DNA of 64,000 bases from the NCBI GenBank assembly GCA_030998015.1, contig JARWMV010000250.1, positions 620,001-684,000 of the forward strand, in the 5' to 3' direction. Below the pieces are notes generated by a model. It was not told the DNA's origin, did not search any database, and saw only the letters and a program-made list of their open reading frames with translations. A program made the translations under genes and the position numbers. The stretch's first letter is position 1. Every line of letters starts with the position of its first letter. The DNA comes from Ceratorhiza oryzae-sativae (lineage: Eukaryota; Basidiomycota; Agaricomycetes; Cantharellales; Ceratobasidiaceae). This document shows positions 1 through 10,086 of this stretch, piece by piece.

Positions 1-768
1 ATGGCTCGCCAACCTGAATGCCGAAATGAAACACCAGGGGCAACATATACTCCTTTTATGTGATAACGCCCCTTCTCACACACACAATCCTGCCAAGTAC
101 CCTCACATCCAAATTGAGTTTTTCACTCCAAATCTCACAGCATGGATTCAGCCCAATGATGCTGGTATTATATGCTGTTGGAAGGCGAACTATAAACGCC
201 TGCTACTTCAGCAAGTGATTGAACAGGAGGACGCTGGCAAGGAGGACATATACAAGATTAATCAACTCATTGCAATGTCGATGATCTGCAATGCATGGGC
301 ACAGGTTAGTTCTTGTACAATTCAAAACTGTTGGCAGCACACAGGGATTTGTGGTCCCAAGTCCAAGCCATCTCCACTTTCGGTTCCAACTGAAGCTGAA
401 GATGTGCAAGAGTCCATCATGGCACTACAGACAACAATCAACAGTCTCCATCAGCGTGCCCATGCTCCTTCAATCGAACCTGCCAGTGCCATCGCATTTA
501 CCAAACTTGACACTGGTGTCCCCACAGAACAAGACTGGACCAACAAGGAGATTGTCGACCAAGTTGCAGCTGAGATCCAACATGCAGATGTGGACATGCA
601 AGGGGAAACCTTGTATGATGATGCCAACGAAGCAACCAAACAAGAGCCAAATGACAATGTTGCTACAGTGCCGTCGATGCCCCTGTCGAACGCCAGCACC
701 CTTGCTTCACTCGAAGTAATTCAAAAATACATTACCCAGCTTGATGACCCCCATCTCCAAGCTAATCT

Positions 769-1144
769 TGTCACGAACTGACACGCATACATCCACTCTA
801 CAATATTTTCTCGATTTACTACATTTTATGAGATCATCTTCAAAACATACTTGCCTTTTATGGTATATCTGTGTCATGTGACTCAGGGAATGTTCTGGAC
901 CAGTAACCGAGATGTATTTCAACTCTGATGTGAAATTCTGCAGCTCCGCAGTCGCTTCTACTGCTTCTATCTCTTATCTGTTGTGACTCACTGTATGGAC
1001 TTGTTTGTTATGATGTGGCTCGTACTATGTATATAAACCAGGTCAAGTTCGCAGAGGACTCCTCAAGAACTTGACCTCTTGTCGAATACAAGTTCTTTCA
1101 TTTTCTTACTATTTTCCTTGTCGCCTGACTTGTCGTCGTCGACA
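769..1144 (+). repeat. 5' LTR of the Ty3 element
   Basis: 376 bp, TGTCAC...GACA. It matches the 3' LTR at all but 11 positions, and all 11 are C/T or G/A changes at CpG sites. It contains the element promoter, including a TATA box at 1030-1037. An inverted repeat follows (AGGTCAAGTTC at about 1040-1050, complement at 1067-1077), which can form a hairpin near the predicted RNA start. Confidence 0.95.
1030..1037 (+). promoter_or_regulatory. TATA box of the Ty3 LTR promoter
   Basis: TATATAAA lies in the LTR, 26-33 bases before CTCAAGAACTTGACCT. With usual TATA spacing, transcription should start near 1060-1063, exactly where the stretch complementary to the primer-binding site begins. The start point is inferred from spacing only. 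The same box recurs in the 3' LTR. Confidence 0.6.
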
Positions 1145-1146
1145 TC

Positions 1147-1161
1147 AGGTCAAGTTCTTGA
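1147..1161 (+). other. Primer-binding site, self-priming type
   Basis: AGGTCAAGTTCTTGA begins two bases after the 5' LTR. It is the exact 15-base reverse complement of LTR positions 1063-1077, just downstream of the TATA box. It does not start with the TGG expected of a site that pairs with a tRNA 3' CCA end. In the Tf1/sushi group of chromoviruses the first bases of the RNA fold back onto such a site and prime minus-strand DNA. The match here implies the same mechanism. Confidence 0.7.
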
Positions 1162-1466
1162 CAATCGTAAGTCTCAGTGTCATCTGGGATACGTCTGGAA
1201 CGCCGTTGGCGTCGTCTTGAGATAACTCCTCGTTGCCTTCCCCAAATCCTACTCCACCTATCCACAGCCACAAGATATCGTTGCCCTATACGCGCCTCTG
1301 TGAAACCTTGCATAGCCAGGTCCCTCACACGTTGTAACAAGCTTCAGTTCTCTAATCTCTTTCATCAACAAGAGGTGGGGTCGCTCATTGCCCTTAAGTA
1401 GCTGAGCAACGGAGGTCACCTTCCTATTCCAATAGACTCGGGAAAGGGTCTATTTTTCCTTTTATC

Positions 1467-2052
1467 TTGCTCTTGCTCGAGTACGTCTCTGACGGAACGC
1501 ACGGCCCTCAAGTGGCACAACCTTTTACAGAAGACCAGTGCTGCTGTCAGTGTGGGTGGTTCAGACACCTGTCAATCCACTGCTTCACCCTTAACTCAGT
1601 TGAAAGTATCCTTGAAGAAGCTGGGCACATCGATTTCAACAGAGTAGTAATCATCAAAGTCCGCCCCCAAAGAGTCGGATGTGCCCAACAAGCCTTTGTC
1701 ACCGAGCCAGGTGCCCCCGAGTGCAAAATTTGCCATCAGGCAAATGGAGCCACCTTCCCAGTGCACTGCCCTTATTGTCCTAAGAAGGACAAGTTCCTTT
1801 ATTACTACACCATCCCTCGCAACCAGCTATAAGCTGGAGAACCTTGGTCAACAGCTTCTTCGTCACCTGTTAAACACTATTGAAAACTTCCAAGACAGGT
1901 ACCATTATTACTGGAATAAGTACGAAGAAACCCATGAAAAACTTCACAAAGCCAAGGCCCGTTGTGCATACTTAACCGAGCGTTTGCGCGAACACCAGGA
2001 GGACTACCTATCCCTCCTCCAAGACCATCTCAGACTAGAAGCTATAGTCTGA
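1467..2052 (+). pseudogene. Cys-rich / coiled-coil reading frame in the Ty3 leader, broken
   Basis: The 1.29-kb leader between LTR and gag is not empty. One frame is open from before 1467 to 1832 and is Cys-rich. It includes two CxxC pairs (CKIC, then CPYC 12 residues later), which looks like a zinc-binding knuckle. A neighbouring frame continues to 2052 with a charged helical segment (a DRYHYYWNKYEETHEKLH-like stretch) typical of a coiled coil. The two halves are out of frame near 1825-1830 and there is no clear ATG. It may be an extra upstream protein, a captured host piece or a decayed gag relative. I do not recognise the family. Confidence 0.4.
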
Positions 2053-2430
2053 GAAACAGTTGAACCCCATGAGTATGCCTTCCCCGTCTTCTCAACGCTG
2101 TCAGACCTTCCTCACCCCACCTTTCTAAGTGGCACAGGCTTGCCAATTCAGGAAGAAACACCCCTTCCAGCAGCCCAAACCAATCCTCCCCAAGGAAACA
2201 CTCCTGCGGGATCAAACTAAATTGAAGAGGGTGGAGTGCCCATATCATTGCCAAGATACCAAAAGTTGGGACTTGGACGATACCTGGCTAAGGTTTGCGG
2301 GGATCATAAACTTTGAAATTTATAGACTCGTGCAGGGGAAAGAAATCCTATATTACCAAAACAATTCCCAATTCCCTGTACTTCCTTACTGTCTCCGTTG
2401 CCTTTAAAATTTTATCAAACCTTCTCTGAA

Positions 2431-3819
2431 ATGGCGTCACAACCCCCTGCCCCTGCTTGGGCAAATATGTCTGATGGGGAAAAAGTTGTCTATATGCTCC
2501 AGTCAATGGACGAACTGCGAGACCGAACCAATAATCTCCAAAATGATATTGGGGACGTCGAACACAATAATAAAACCTACACAGACTCACTTGAGGCCAA
2601 ACTTACCACCAATCAGACAAAAATAGATGCAGACGTGGCTGGATTAGCCACCAATGTCAACAATCTAGTGGGGATGTTAGCCATTCTCCAGACCACTATC
2701 ATGTGTATCGAAGTGCAAATCAACACTTCCATGGGAGGCTCAGGCGCTGCTCAAGCACTAGCTCCCTCCAGTGCAGCCCAACCACAACCAACAGCACCTG
2801 CCCCCTCTGGTGGGTCGACTGCAAAGGTTAAGATGGCCGCCCCTCAGAAGTTTGATGGCACAAAACGAGAAGACGCCATCTCATTCAGAATTGCATGTGC
2901 CCAATACATTAATACAAACATGAGTGGGCACTTGGCTGATCAGGTGGTTGCCTTCATCACCTCCTATCTCAAAGGGTCAGCAGCTGAATGGGTCAACTCG
3001 TATGAAGAATTCAAAATTTTAAATCCTGGAACTGCGATTCCCTGGCTTCACGATGCCAATCTGTTCTGGCAAGAATTCACTACCCGTTATGGGGACCTGA
3101 ACCGCACTGAAAATAACTGTGACAAGTGGCGGAAATTGAAACAATCCAAGACGGTTCAGGATTACCTCACCCTATTCAACCTATATTCCACAGGTCTTAA
3201 CTACAACAATGCTGCCATGCGTGATCAGTTCTATGATGGTCTATCGACAGATGTAACAGATAGCATGGTGGCCCAAAACTATGACCCTTGCACCAAAACT
3301 TTTGCCCAACTTACTCAGCGAGCCCTGGAAATTGACCGCCACCTCATCTTGTTTGGTAGCAAACGAACGTCTCATGGGAGTAACAAGCCCAGCAGCAATA
3401 CCTCGTCCAGTAGGCTGACCAATAACCCCCAAAGCACTCCCCAAAAGGAGAAATTCAAAAATGGGGAACGGATATATAAGATTAAGGATGGGAGAGCTGT
3501 AAAAGGTCAGATTGTGGCCATTGGGCCCAATGCAAAGGGTTTCACGGTTCCAACTGTCCACTATGATGGCAGCAATACCAATGTACAAGAATCCTTCAAG
3601 GACATAAAGAAGGATAACCATCCGCCGGTGGCCCCAAAGGCAAAGGATCCAGACGCAATGGATCTGGATAGCGCAGGAAAAGGAAAGGGGACGAACACCT
3701 GCTATAACTGTGGAGGACAGGGTCATATTGCAGCCAAATGCCCCTCAGCTAAGATGTCAGGATACGAGGCAGTGGTTGAGGATGTAGAAACAACCGACGA
3801 TGAGTTGGTAAAAGAATGA
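2431..3819 (+). CDS. gag: Gag polyprotein of the Ty3 element
   Basis: 462 residues from the ATG at 2431; upstream in-frame codons lack an ATG. Residues 1-120 include a helical segment with coiled-coil character, followed by an Ala/Pro/Gln linker. Residues about 140-310 match the Ty3-type capsid (a retrotransposon-gag-like region with FxxxFTTRYGD and DKWRKLKQ near the middle). A CCHC zinc knuckle, CYNCGGQGHIAAKC, sits at about residue 424 and should bind the RNA. The C-terminal 25 residues are acidic. Gag forms the virus-like particle in which reverse transcription takes place. The stop codon overlaps the next ATG (ATGA at 3816), so pol is probably reached by reinitiation or a frame change. 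Confidence 0.9.
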   Translation: MASQPPAPAWANMSDGEKVVYMLQSMDELRDRTNNLQNDIGDVEHNNKTYTDSLEAKLTTNQTKIDADVAGLATNVNNLVGMLAILQTTIMCIEVQINTSMGGSGAAQALAPSSAAQPQPTAPAPSGGSTAKVKMAAPQKFDGTKREDAISFRIACAQYINTNMSGHLADQVVAFITSYLKGSAAEWVNSYEEFKILNPGTAIPWLHDANLFWQEFTTRYGDLNRTENNCDKWRKLKQSKTVQDYLTLFNLYSTGLNYNNAAMRDQFYDGLSTDVTDSMVAQNYDPCTKTFAQLTQRALEIDRHLILFGSKRTSHGSNKPSSNTSSSRLTNNPQSTPQKEKFKNGERIYKIKDGRAVKGQIVAIGPNAKGFTVPTVHYDGSNTNVQESFKDIKKDNHPPVAPKAKDPDAMDLDSAGKGKGTNTCYNCGGQGHIAAKCPSAKMSGYEAVVEDVETTDDELVKE

Positions 3820-6800
3820 GCTCAAACTGTGCCAGGGGGGCGGTCTTGGGCGCTATGTTACAAAATGCGCATAACAAAAATAAAAAAATGGAAATGGAAT
3901 GTATGTCGTTAGGAAACCAATCACAATTACAGTTTTTCTTTCATGCATTCCCTCTGCGCATAACCCCCGAACGCAAGTCTGCATATAACATGAAAAAATT
4001 CAATGGATGGGCCATGATCGACTCAGGGGCCACGTCAGTATTTATACATGAAAATTTGGTTAAACAATACCATATTCCTACCATCGCCCTAAAAACACCC
4101 AAGAAACTGAGGGTAATTGATGGAAGGGAGATAGACTCTGGGTCTGTGACCCATTACTGCACCTTTGAGTTGTGCATTCAAGAGCACTGAGAAATCCTCA
4201 GTGCCTATGTTGTGAACGTTGGCAAAAATGATTTAGTCCTGGGCATGTCATGGCTCAAATTCCATAACCCCGATATTGATTGGGATGGGAAAGACATGAA
4301 GTTCAACTCACCAATATGCCTGAAGCACTGCATCACAAAACCCCTGCATGTGCAAGCAAATGAACCTAAGGAGCTTCAGTTGGACTCCTTAGACTCCCTC
4401 CCAACAAAATATAAAGAATTCCAGAAAATATTTGCTGAAGAAGACGACATCCAACCATTACCACCCCATAGGAAGTGGGATATGGAAATAGATTTAAAAC
4501 CAGATGCCAAGCCAAGGCATGGTCCCATATATAGTGTGGGTGTCAAGGAAGATGTGGAATTGCGCAAAACCCTGGACCGCCAACTGAAAGCAGGGCATAT
4601 CAGACCCTCAAGGTCACCAATGGCATCCCCAGTCATATTTGTCAAAAAGAAGAATGGGAAGTTGCGCATGTGCATTGATTACTGGCGACTAAATGAAATG
4701 ACAGTCTCTAATGTGTACCCACTCCCACACATCAATGATATTGTGGAGACTCTGCGTGGGGCAAAGATATTTACCAAGTTTGATCTAAAGTGGGGCTTCA
4801 ACCTCATACGAATTTGGGAAGGGGATGAATGGAAAGCAGCTTTTAAGACCAAATATGGGCTGTACGAGCCCTTAGTCATGCAATTTGGTCAAAAGAACAC
4901 ACTGGGAACCTTCATGGCCATGATCCAGGAAGAGTTTCAAGACATCAAGGGCATTTATGTCGTGATCTATATGGATGACATACTAATATTCTCCAAAAAC
5001 CAAGAAGAACATGATGAACATGTCAGGGAAGTCTTGTGTCGCCTCCAAAAAGCTGGCCTATATTGCGCCCTGGAGAAATGTGTTTTCGATGTCACCAAAG
5101 TTGATTACCTGGGAATAGTAGTGACTCCCCAGGGGATTAAAGTAGACCCAGCCAAGGTCGAAAAGGCTGTTGAATGGCCAACCCCTACAAACCCAACCGA
5201 AGTCCTGGAAGGGTTGGGGTTTGCAAACTGGTTAAGGCACTTCATAAAAGACTTCTCAAAAATCACAAAATGTCTCTACGAACTCGTCAAGAAGGATGCA
5301 AAGTGGGAATGGACAGAAGAAAGGGATCGGGCGTGGAACCTGCTAAAGCAGAAATTGAAAGAAGCTCCCTTGCTAATTCAGCCAGAACCCAGCAAACCAT
5401 TTATCTTAGAAACAGACGCCTCAGGCTATGCCACAGGCACTGTATTATTGCAATACGGAGAAGACGGAATGCTGCACCCAATCTCCTACTATTCCAAAGC
5501 AATGGTCCCAGCAGAAAGAAACTATGATATTTACAACAAGGAAATGCTGGCGATTATAAAAGCCCTCAAACACTGGCGTCACCTACTAGAAGGGGCTGAA
5601 CACCCGGTAAACATTGTTTGTGACCACAAGAATCTGGAATACTGGAAGACAAATTGGCCACTGAATGGCCAAGTTACACAATGGCATGAGTTCCTGTCCA
5701 GGTTTGAATTCAAGATCCTATACATTGAGGGGGTGAAAAACGGCCAGGCAGACATACTCTCTAGACTGTCAAGGCACATCCCTAAAGAGGGGGGTGAGAG
5801 CCAAGCTCTGCTGGCACAAAACCAATTTTTAGAGTTAAAATCTCTGCAGTTACAAGCAATCACACCAGACCATGACCTGGAACAACTCATTAGGGATGCT
5901 ATCTCAGGAGATGAGCACCTGTCAAAAGTGCTAAAAGCCCTAGACGATAATGAAAAAGTCAAAAACTGGGAATGGGATGAAGGACTTTTACAGTACAAGG
6001 GCAGAATCTATGTCCCAAACAACAAAGGACTTCGCAAGCTGATTATAGAAAGCCATCATGACAACCCAGCTGCAGGACACCCAGGACAGTTCAGAACATA
6101 TGAATTGTTAAACCGCAAATACACATGGTCATCAATGAAAAAATCAGTCAATGAATATGTCACACATTGTGAATCCTGTATCAGGAACAAGCACAGCAAC
6201 CAGGTTCCCCCAGGGCTCCTAAACCCAATACCAGCACCAGAAAAACCTTGGGAAGAAATCACCTACAATCTGATCACAGGACTACCCTTGTCAGAAGGGT
6301 TTGACACCATATTCACAGTAGTTGACAGACTAACAAAAATGGTCCACTTTATCCCATGTCAATCAGAGGCCAGTGCCATGGACTGTGCAAACCTGTTCCT
6401 AACCTACATATGGAAACTTCATGGGCTACCACGGAAAACCATTTCAGACTGTGGCCCCAACTTTGCATCCAAGTTCCTAAGGCACCTGTATAAACGGCTA
6501 GACATAAAACCCTCTTACTCTACAGCATATCACCCACAAACGGATGGCCAGTCAGAAAGGGCTAACCAAGTAGTAGAAGGGTACCTGAGACACTACATAT
6601 CAGATCAGCAGGATGACTGGGTCTCACTCTTACCCTTGGCCGAATTTGCCTACAACAATGGTGTCAATGCCTCAACCAGCAAATCACCATTTTTTGCAAA
6701 CTATGGTTTCCACCCAAGGCTGGCAGTTGGGGACAAGGAGGGACAAGAATTCCCCCTAGCAGACAATCATGCAGAATGGCTCCAAAAGGGCCATGACGAA

Positions 6801-7346
6801 CTTAGGGCAGCCCTGGAAATAGCAAACCAGAGGATCAAGGAATACTATGACCAGAAGCATTGGGCTCCTGAAGCTATTAAGGTTGGAGACAAAGTCTGGC
6901 TTGATACCAAAAACATACGGACACAGCAGGCCTCCAGGAAACTGGCCCACAAAAGAGTTGGACCATTCAGGGTGGTAGCACAACATGGCACACATGCCTA
7001 CAAATTGGACCTACCAATAACCATGAAAATACACCCAGTGTTTCATGTCTCACTCCTGACCAAATAAAAAGACGACCCCTATGGCTGTCAGGTTCCCCCA
7101 CCACCACCTGTGGTAACTCCTGAAGGGGAAGAAGAGTTCGAAGTGGAACAGATCATAAAGTCACAATACAACAAAAGATCTAACGTCTTCGAATACTATG
7201 TCAAGTGGCTCGGCTATGACAAGCAACAATGGTTAACCTATGATGACCTGGTGAACACACCAGAACTCATCACTGACTATGTCAAGTCGCACCCAAAGGC
7301 ACCCCAGGACCCCCATGCCTTGAAGGGGGGAAGTGTCACAAACTGA
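3816..7346 (+). pseudogene. pol: Pol polyprotein (protease, RT, RNase H, integrase, chromodomain) with two in-frame stops
   Basis: One continuous frame, starting at the ATGA overlap with gag, broken by TGA at 4188-4190 and TAA at 7065-7067. Protease: IDSGATS near 4020. Reverse transcriptase: YMDDILIFS near 4970. RNase H: ETDASG near 5410 and DHKNLEYW near 5620. Integrase: HHCC zinc finger 6053-6185, then catalytic Asp residues in the VVDRLTKMVHF and SDCGPNFASKF blocks and Glu in DGQSERAN (about 6320-6560). A chromodomain (EVEQIIKSQ...YYVKWLGYD) lies after the second stop and would target integration to marked chromatin. The final codons run into the 3' LTR. The first stop is consistent with CGA to TGA decay and the second with CAA to TAA. 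All catalytic motifs remain readable, so the element was active recently. Confidence 0.9.
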
Positions 7347-7709
7347 CACACATACATCCACTCTACAATATTTTCTCGATTTACTACATTTTATGAGATC
7401 ATCTTCAAAACATACTTGCCTTTTATGGTATATCTGTGTCATGTGACTCAGGGAATGTTCCGGACCGGTAACCGAGATGTATTTCAACTCTGATGTGAAA
7501 TTCCGCAGCTCCGCAGTTGCTTCTACTGCTTCTATCTCTTATCTGTTGTGACTCACTGTATGGACTTGTTTGTTATGATGTGGCTCGTACTATGTATATA
7601 AACCAGGTCAAGTTCGCAGAGGACTCCTCAAGAACTTGACCTCTTGTCGAATACAAGTTCTTTTGTTTTCTTACTATTTTCCTTGTCGCCTGACTTGTTG
7701 TTGTTGACA
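7334..7709 (+). repeat. 3' LTR of the Ty3 element
   Basis: 376 bp, the same length as the 5' LTR, preceded by a purine-rich tract (GAAGGGGGGAAG, 7322-7333) that primes plus-strand synthesis. It is followed by AATCT, the duplicate of the target. Confidence 0.95.
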
Positions 7710-7876
7710 AATCTACTGTTTCTTTCAGACCTTAGCACTCAGTTAGCGTTGTTTTAGATTTATCATGTATTTCGCCTGTTCTCTCCTGAGTGTACATATA
7801 TGAAATTCATCGGTGATTTAAGGGCAACCCCAATCATGCATAAACCCCAAATAAGAATTCCCCCAACTCTATACAT

Positions 7877-8987
7877 CATCAGGGTTTCTACTGTACTTGA
7901 ATTTGTATGCACTCCAAATTGTACTATTTTCTGTTTCATTAAATAGTACAAATTTCCCACTTTCCAATGCATATTTTATTGAGTTATTACAATAAGATCT
8001 CAGAGAGATACAGAGGTTGCGATGTTTCCTCTTATCAGGAGATATTGATTACAACATCATACTGCTCATATCTTGGCAACTGCTTATGCTATCAAAGCAA
8101 TCTTATGCTCTATCAATAGCTAGTCTTTGGTGGTATCTGCTGCCTGAAGATTGTTGTGATCCACCAGATCCTTGCACCAGAATGGCCTGAAGATCATTAG
8201 AATCTTACTGGACCATCAATCAAGATCTAATGACTCCAGTGAGTCAGGACAGCCTTCCAAATTGATCCAGAAGCTTCTCTGACTTACTTTATGACTCACT
8301 GAGATGTAGCCTCCATTCATTACATGTATATACTATGATAATATGATCTACAAGCCAATAGCAGGTCTCAGATGCATCAATGCCTTTGATCCACACCCTG
8401 TCTTTACTCCAGACCACCTCCCTCCTACTCTTACTCAACCCAGACCAGTTATTGGTTTCTTTTCTCTTTCTATTTCTCTTGTCTGTGTGTGATTCCTTAT
8501 ATAACTAGTACTGAGGAATAAAGTACCATATTAGTTATATACTGTCTGATTCATTGTATCTTATATACAGAGATATATATGGATACAATATTGCCTGATT
8601 GAGTGTGACATTAAGTACCAGCTATTAGAGGAAATCTAAGTACCTGTAGCTGAGGAAGCACACACATTAGGCAGCCCACCATCTATCCTATAAGCTATTG
8701 CTTAAGTCTAGTATTAAGATTAGTATCAGTTAGTCCAAGCAACTAGGGCTGAACTACATTTAAGATATCTAAGGGAACCTGACCATAGTAGTCTTGCTCT
8801 TTATACCTATAAATTAGTCAGTTTACACTGTGAAAGATTAAGACTAGCTTGAGTGTTACTTGATCACATTGCAACTACTTTGAGCCTTCTTACTCTAGTC
8901 TAAGTAGTATTGAGTATGATTAGTGTATACTAACATATCTACATTTGCTTAAGCTCTAGATATTCTAGTGTACCCTGACCTGTAACA
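7877..8987 (+). repeat. Degenerate LTR-like repeat, same family as 63379-64000
   Basis: From about 7877 to 8219 the sequence is closely related to the repeat at 63379-63783 (shared blocks TTTCCAATGCATATTTTATT, TCAGGAGATATTGATTACAA and GCCTGAAGATCATTAGAATC). It then continues as AT-rich sequence with an AATAAA-like signal at 8517 and possibly ends in TAACA at 8983-8987. In the copies at the right end of the window the repeat starts with TGTTA, so TGTTA...TAACA would be typical LTR ends. The left 80 bases are missing here. The right limit is a guess. Confidence 0.45.
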
Positions 8988-10086
8988 GAGGTGCAGTACA
9001 GTGTGAAAACAAGTGTATTCTATATTGTTATGAACTTGATATAAACATATTGAAAATGTGCATTTTGTTCAATTTTTGAGCAATTGGGATAGATTTTTCA
9101 CAAAATCAAGCTGGACAGACTGTAGGAAATGGTCAAAACATCCATGTTGTGCATCCAAAAAATTTGGATGTTCCCAGCATACAGAGCAATTGCATCAGCT
9201 TATAAACCAGTGCTTCTGTAATTGAGTCACCCTTGATGCCAGAATGCCAGAATATCAACATCACATCCTTGATTGTAGATCACCCACACCAATATCTCTG
9301 CTCCCAGCACCATATCCACACCTGTATCTGCAATCTGCAGCTGATATTTGTGGATATTTTTACCTGAAAAATGGAGATATATCTGGAGCAGATTATCAAG
9401 TGACATGCTTAATTGCCATCCATAGATATGCCCACAGAGAAAATTCTGGTCCAGTGAGCTGTGATAGTTTGTAGCAGGGTTGGTGCACAAGGTATTCAGC
9501 TTTGTATCAACAGCAGTCAAAAGTTGACAAGCATGAAATGTGGTCATGTGGCTCCACTTATGTATGTGCAGCTGGAGTTGTGTACCCTCAGTTCTTGTTC
9601 ACATTCATGTCTGGAACTGAGTATATCTCTGTGTACAGCTCCTCCGAAATCTTCCCAGCCAAAAGCTAGCAGAATGAGAATGCATGAGGGTGTTGAAATC
9701 CGGGTGTGTTTGCCAGATCCATGGATTTCAGCAGGTTGGGGGTTGTATTCAAGTTTTTATGAAGCAGCGGCGGTGTTATCGACAGGAGTGCAGGCTCTAC
9801 GAGCAGAATGATAAACGATAGTTGGCACGGTTGGACATCGTCGTTGTCCGGCACCTGGCACGTGATTACCAGTTCGCTTCATCCCGATCGGGGACAGAAA
9901 AAACACAACGCCCAAGTGTTGTACCGATTGTCGACTGAGTAGCCGAGAGCAAGCCCACACCTGTTGAGATGACATATTCGGGTGTTGTAGGAACAAAGCC
10001 TATGTCCGGCCGGCTTATGATTTAATCCCGAAGCCGGCCGCTTCTTCGTCACGCACATCCTTGGCTTGTCCTCCACCACCCACGAC
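8988..10086. other. AT-rich repeat debris and upstream region of the lyase gene
   Basis: About 9000-9700 is AT-rich, with small open frames on both strands but no recognisable protein, likely more repeat debris. 9700-10086 has a GC content like that of the genes and is the 5' region of the isocitrate-lyase-family gene that starts at 10087. I see no clear TATA box. Confidence 0.4.

Larger units (their letters stand above)
769..7709 (+). mobile_element. Full-length Ty3/gypsy chromovirus with LTRs and target duplication
   Basis: A 6941-bp LTR retrotransposon with 376-bp LTRs beginning TGTCAC and ending GACA, flanked by the 5-bp direct repeat AATCT (764-768 and 7710-7714). Inside, in order: a primer-binding site next to the 5' LTR, a 1.3-kb leader, gag with a CCHC knuckle, then protease, reverse transcriptase, RNase H, integrase and a chromodomain. 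A polypurine tract (7322-7333, mostly G) abuts the 3' LTR. Domain order RT-RNaseH-IN with a C-terminal chromodomain defines chromoviruses. Two in-frame stops in pol suggest this copy is no longer autonomous. It sits inside a pogo transposase gene, so it is the younger of the two elements. Confidence 0.95.
1..7757 (+). pseudogene. Pogo-type (DDE_1) transposase gene, 3' part, split by a retrotransposon
   Basis: The reading frame is already open at the window edge (frame of base 2) and runs to base 768. It encodes the end of a pogo/Tigger-like DDE transposase. The motif LLLCDNAPSH carries the second catalytic Asp and QPNDAGII the third, spaced as in the DDE_1 family. The tail of about 150 residues is acidic and Gln/Thr-rich. 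At base 769 the coding sequence is cut by the LTR of a Ty3 element. Joining base 768 to base 7715, and so dropping one AATCT duplicate, restores the frame for 14 more codons to a TAG at 7755-7757. Transposase of this type cuts and pastes its own element at TA targets. The 5' half and both element ends lie outside or are not recognised. The split makes this copy inactive; confidence in the family is high. Confidence 0.8.

Noticed and set aside
707..922. Minus-strand frame repeated at 7233-7487
   Set aside because: It occurs twice only because it lies in the two LTRs; not a gene.
9227..9547. Overlapping frames on both strands in AT-rich sequence
   Set aside because: No domain, start or splice support; likely repeat debris.
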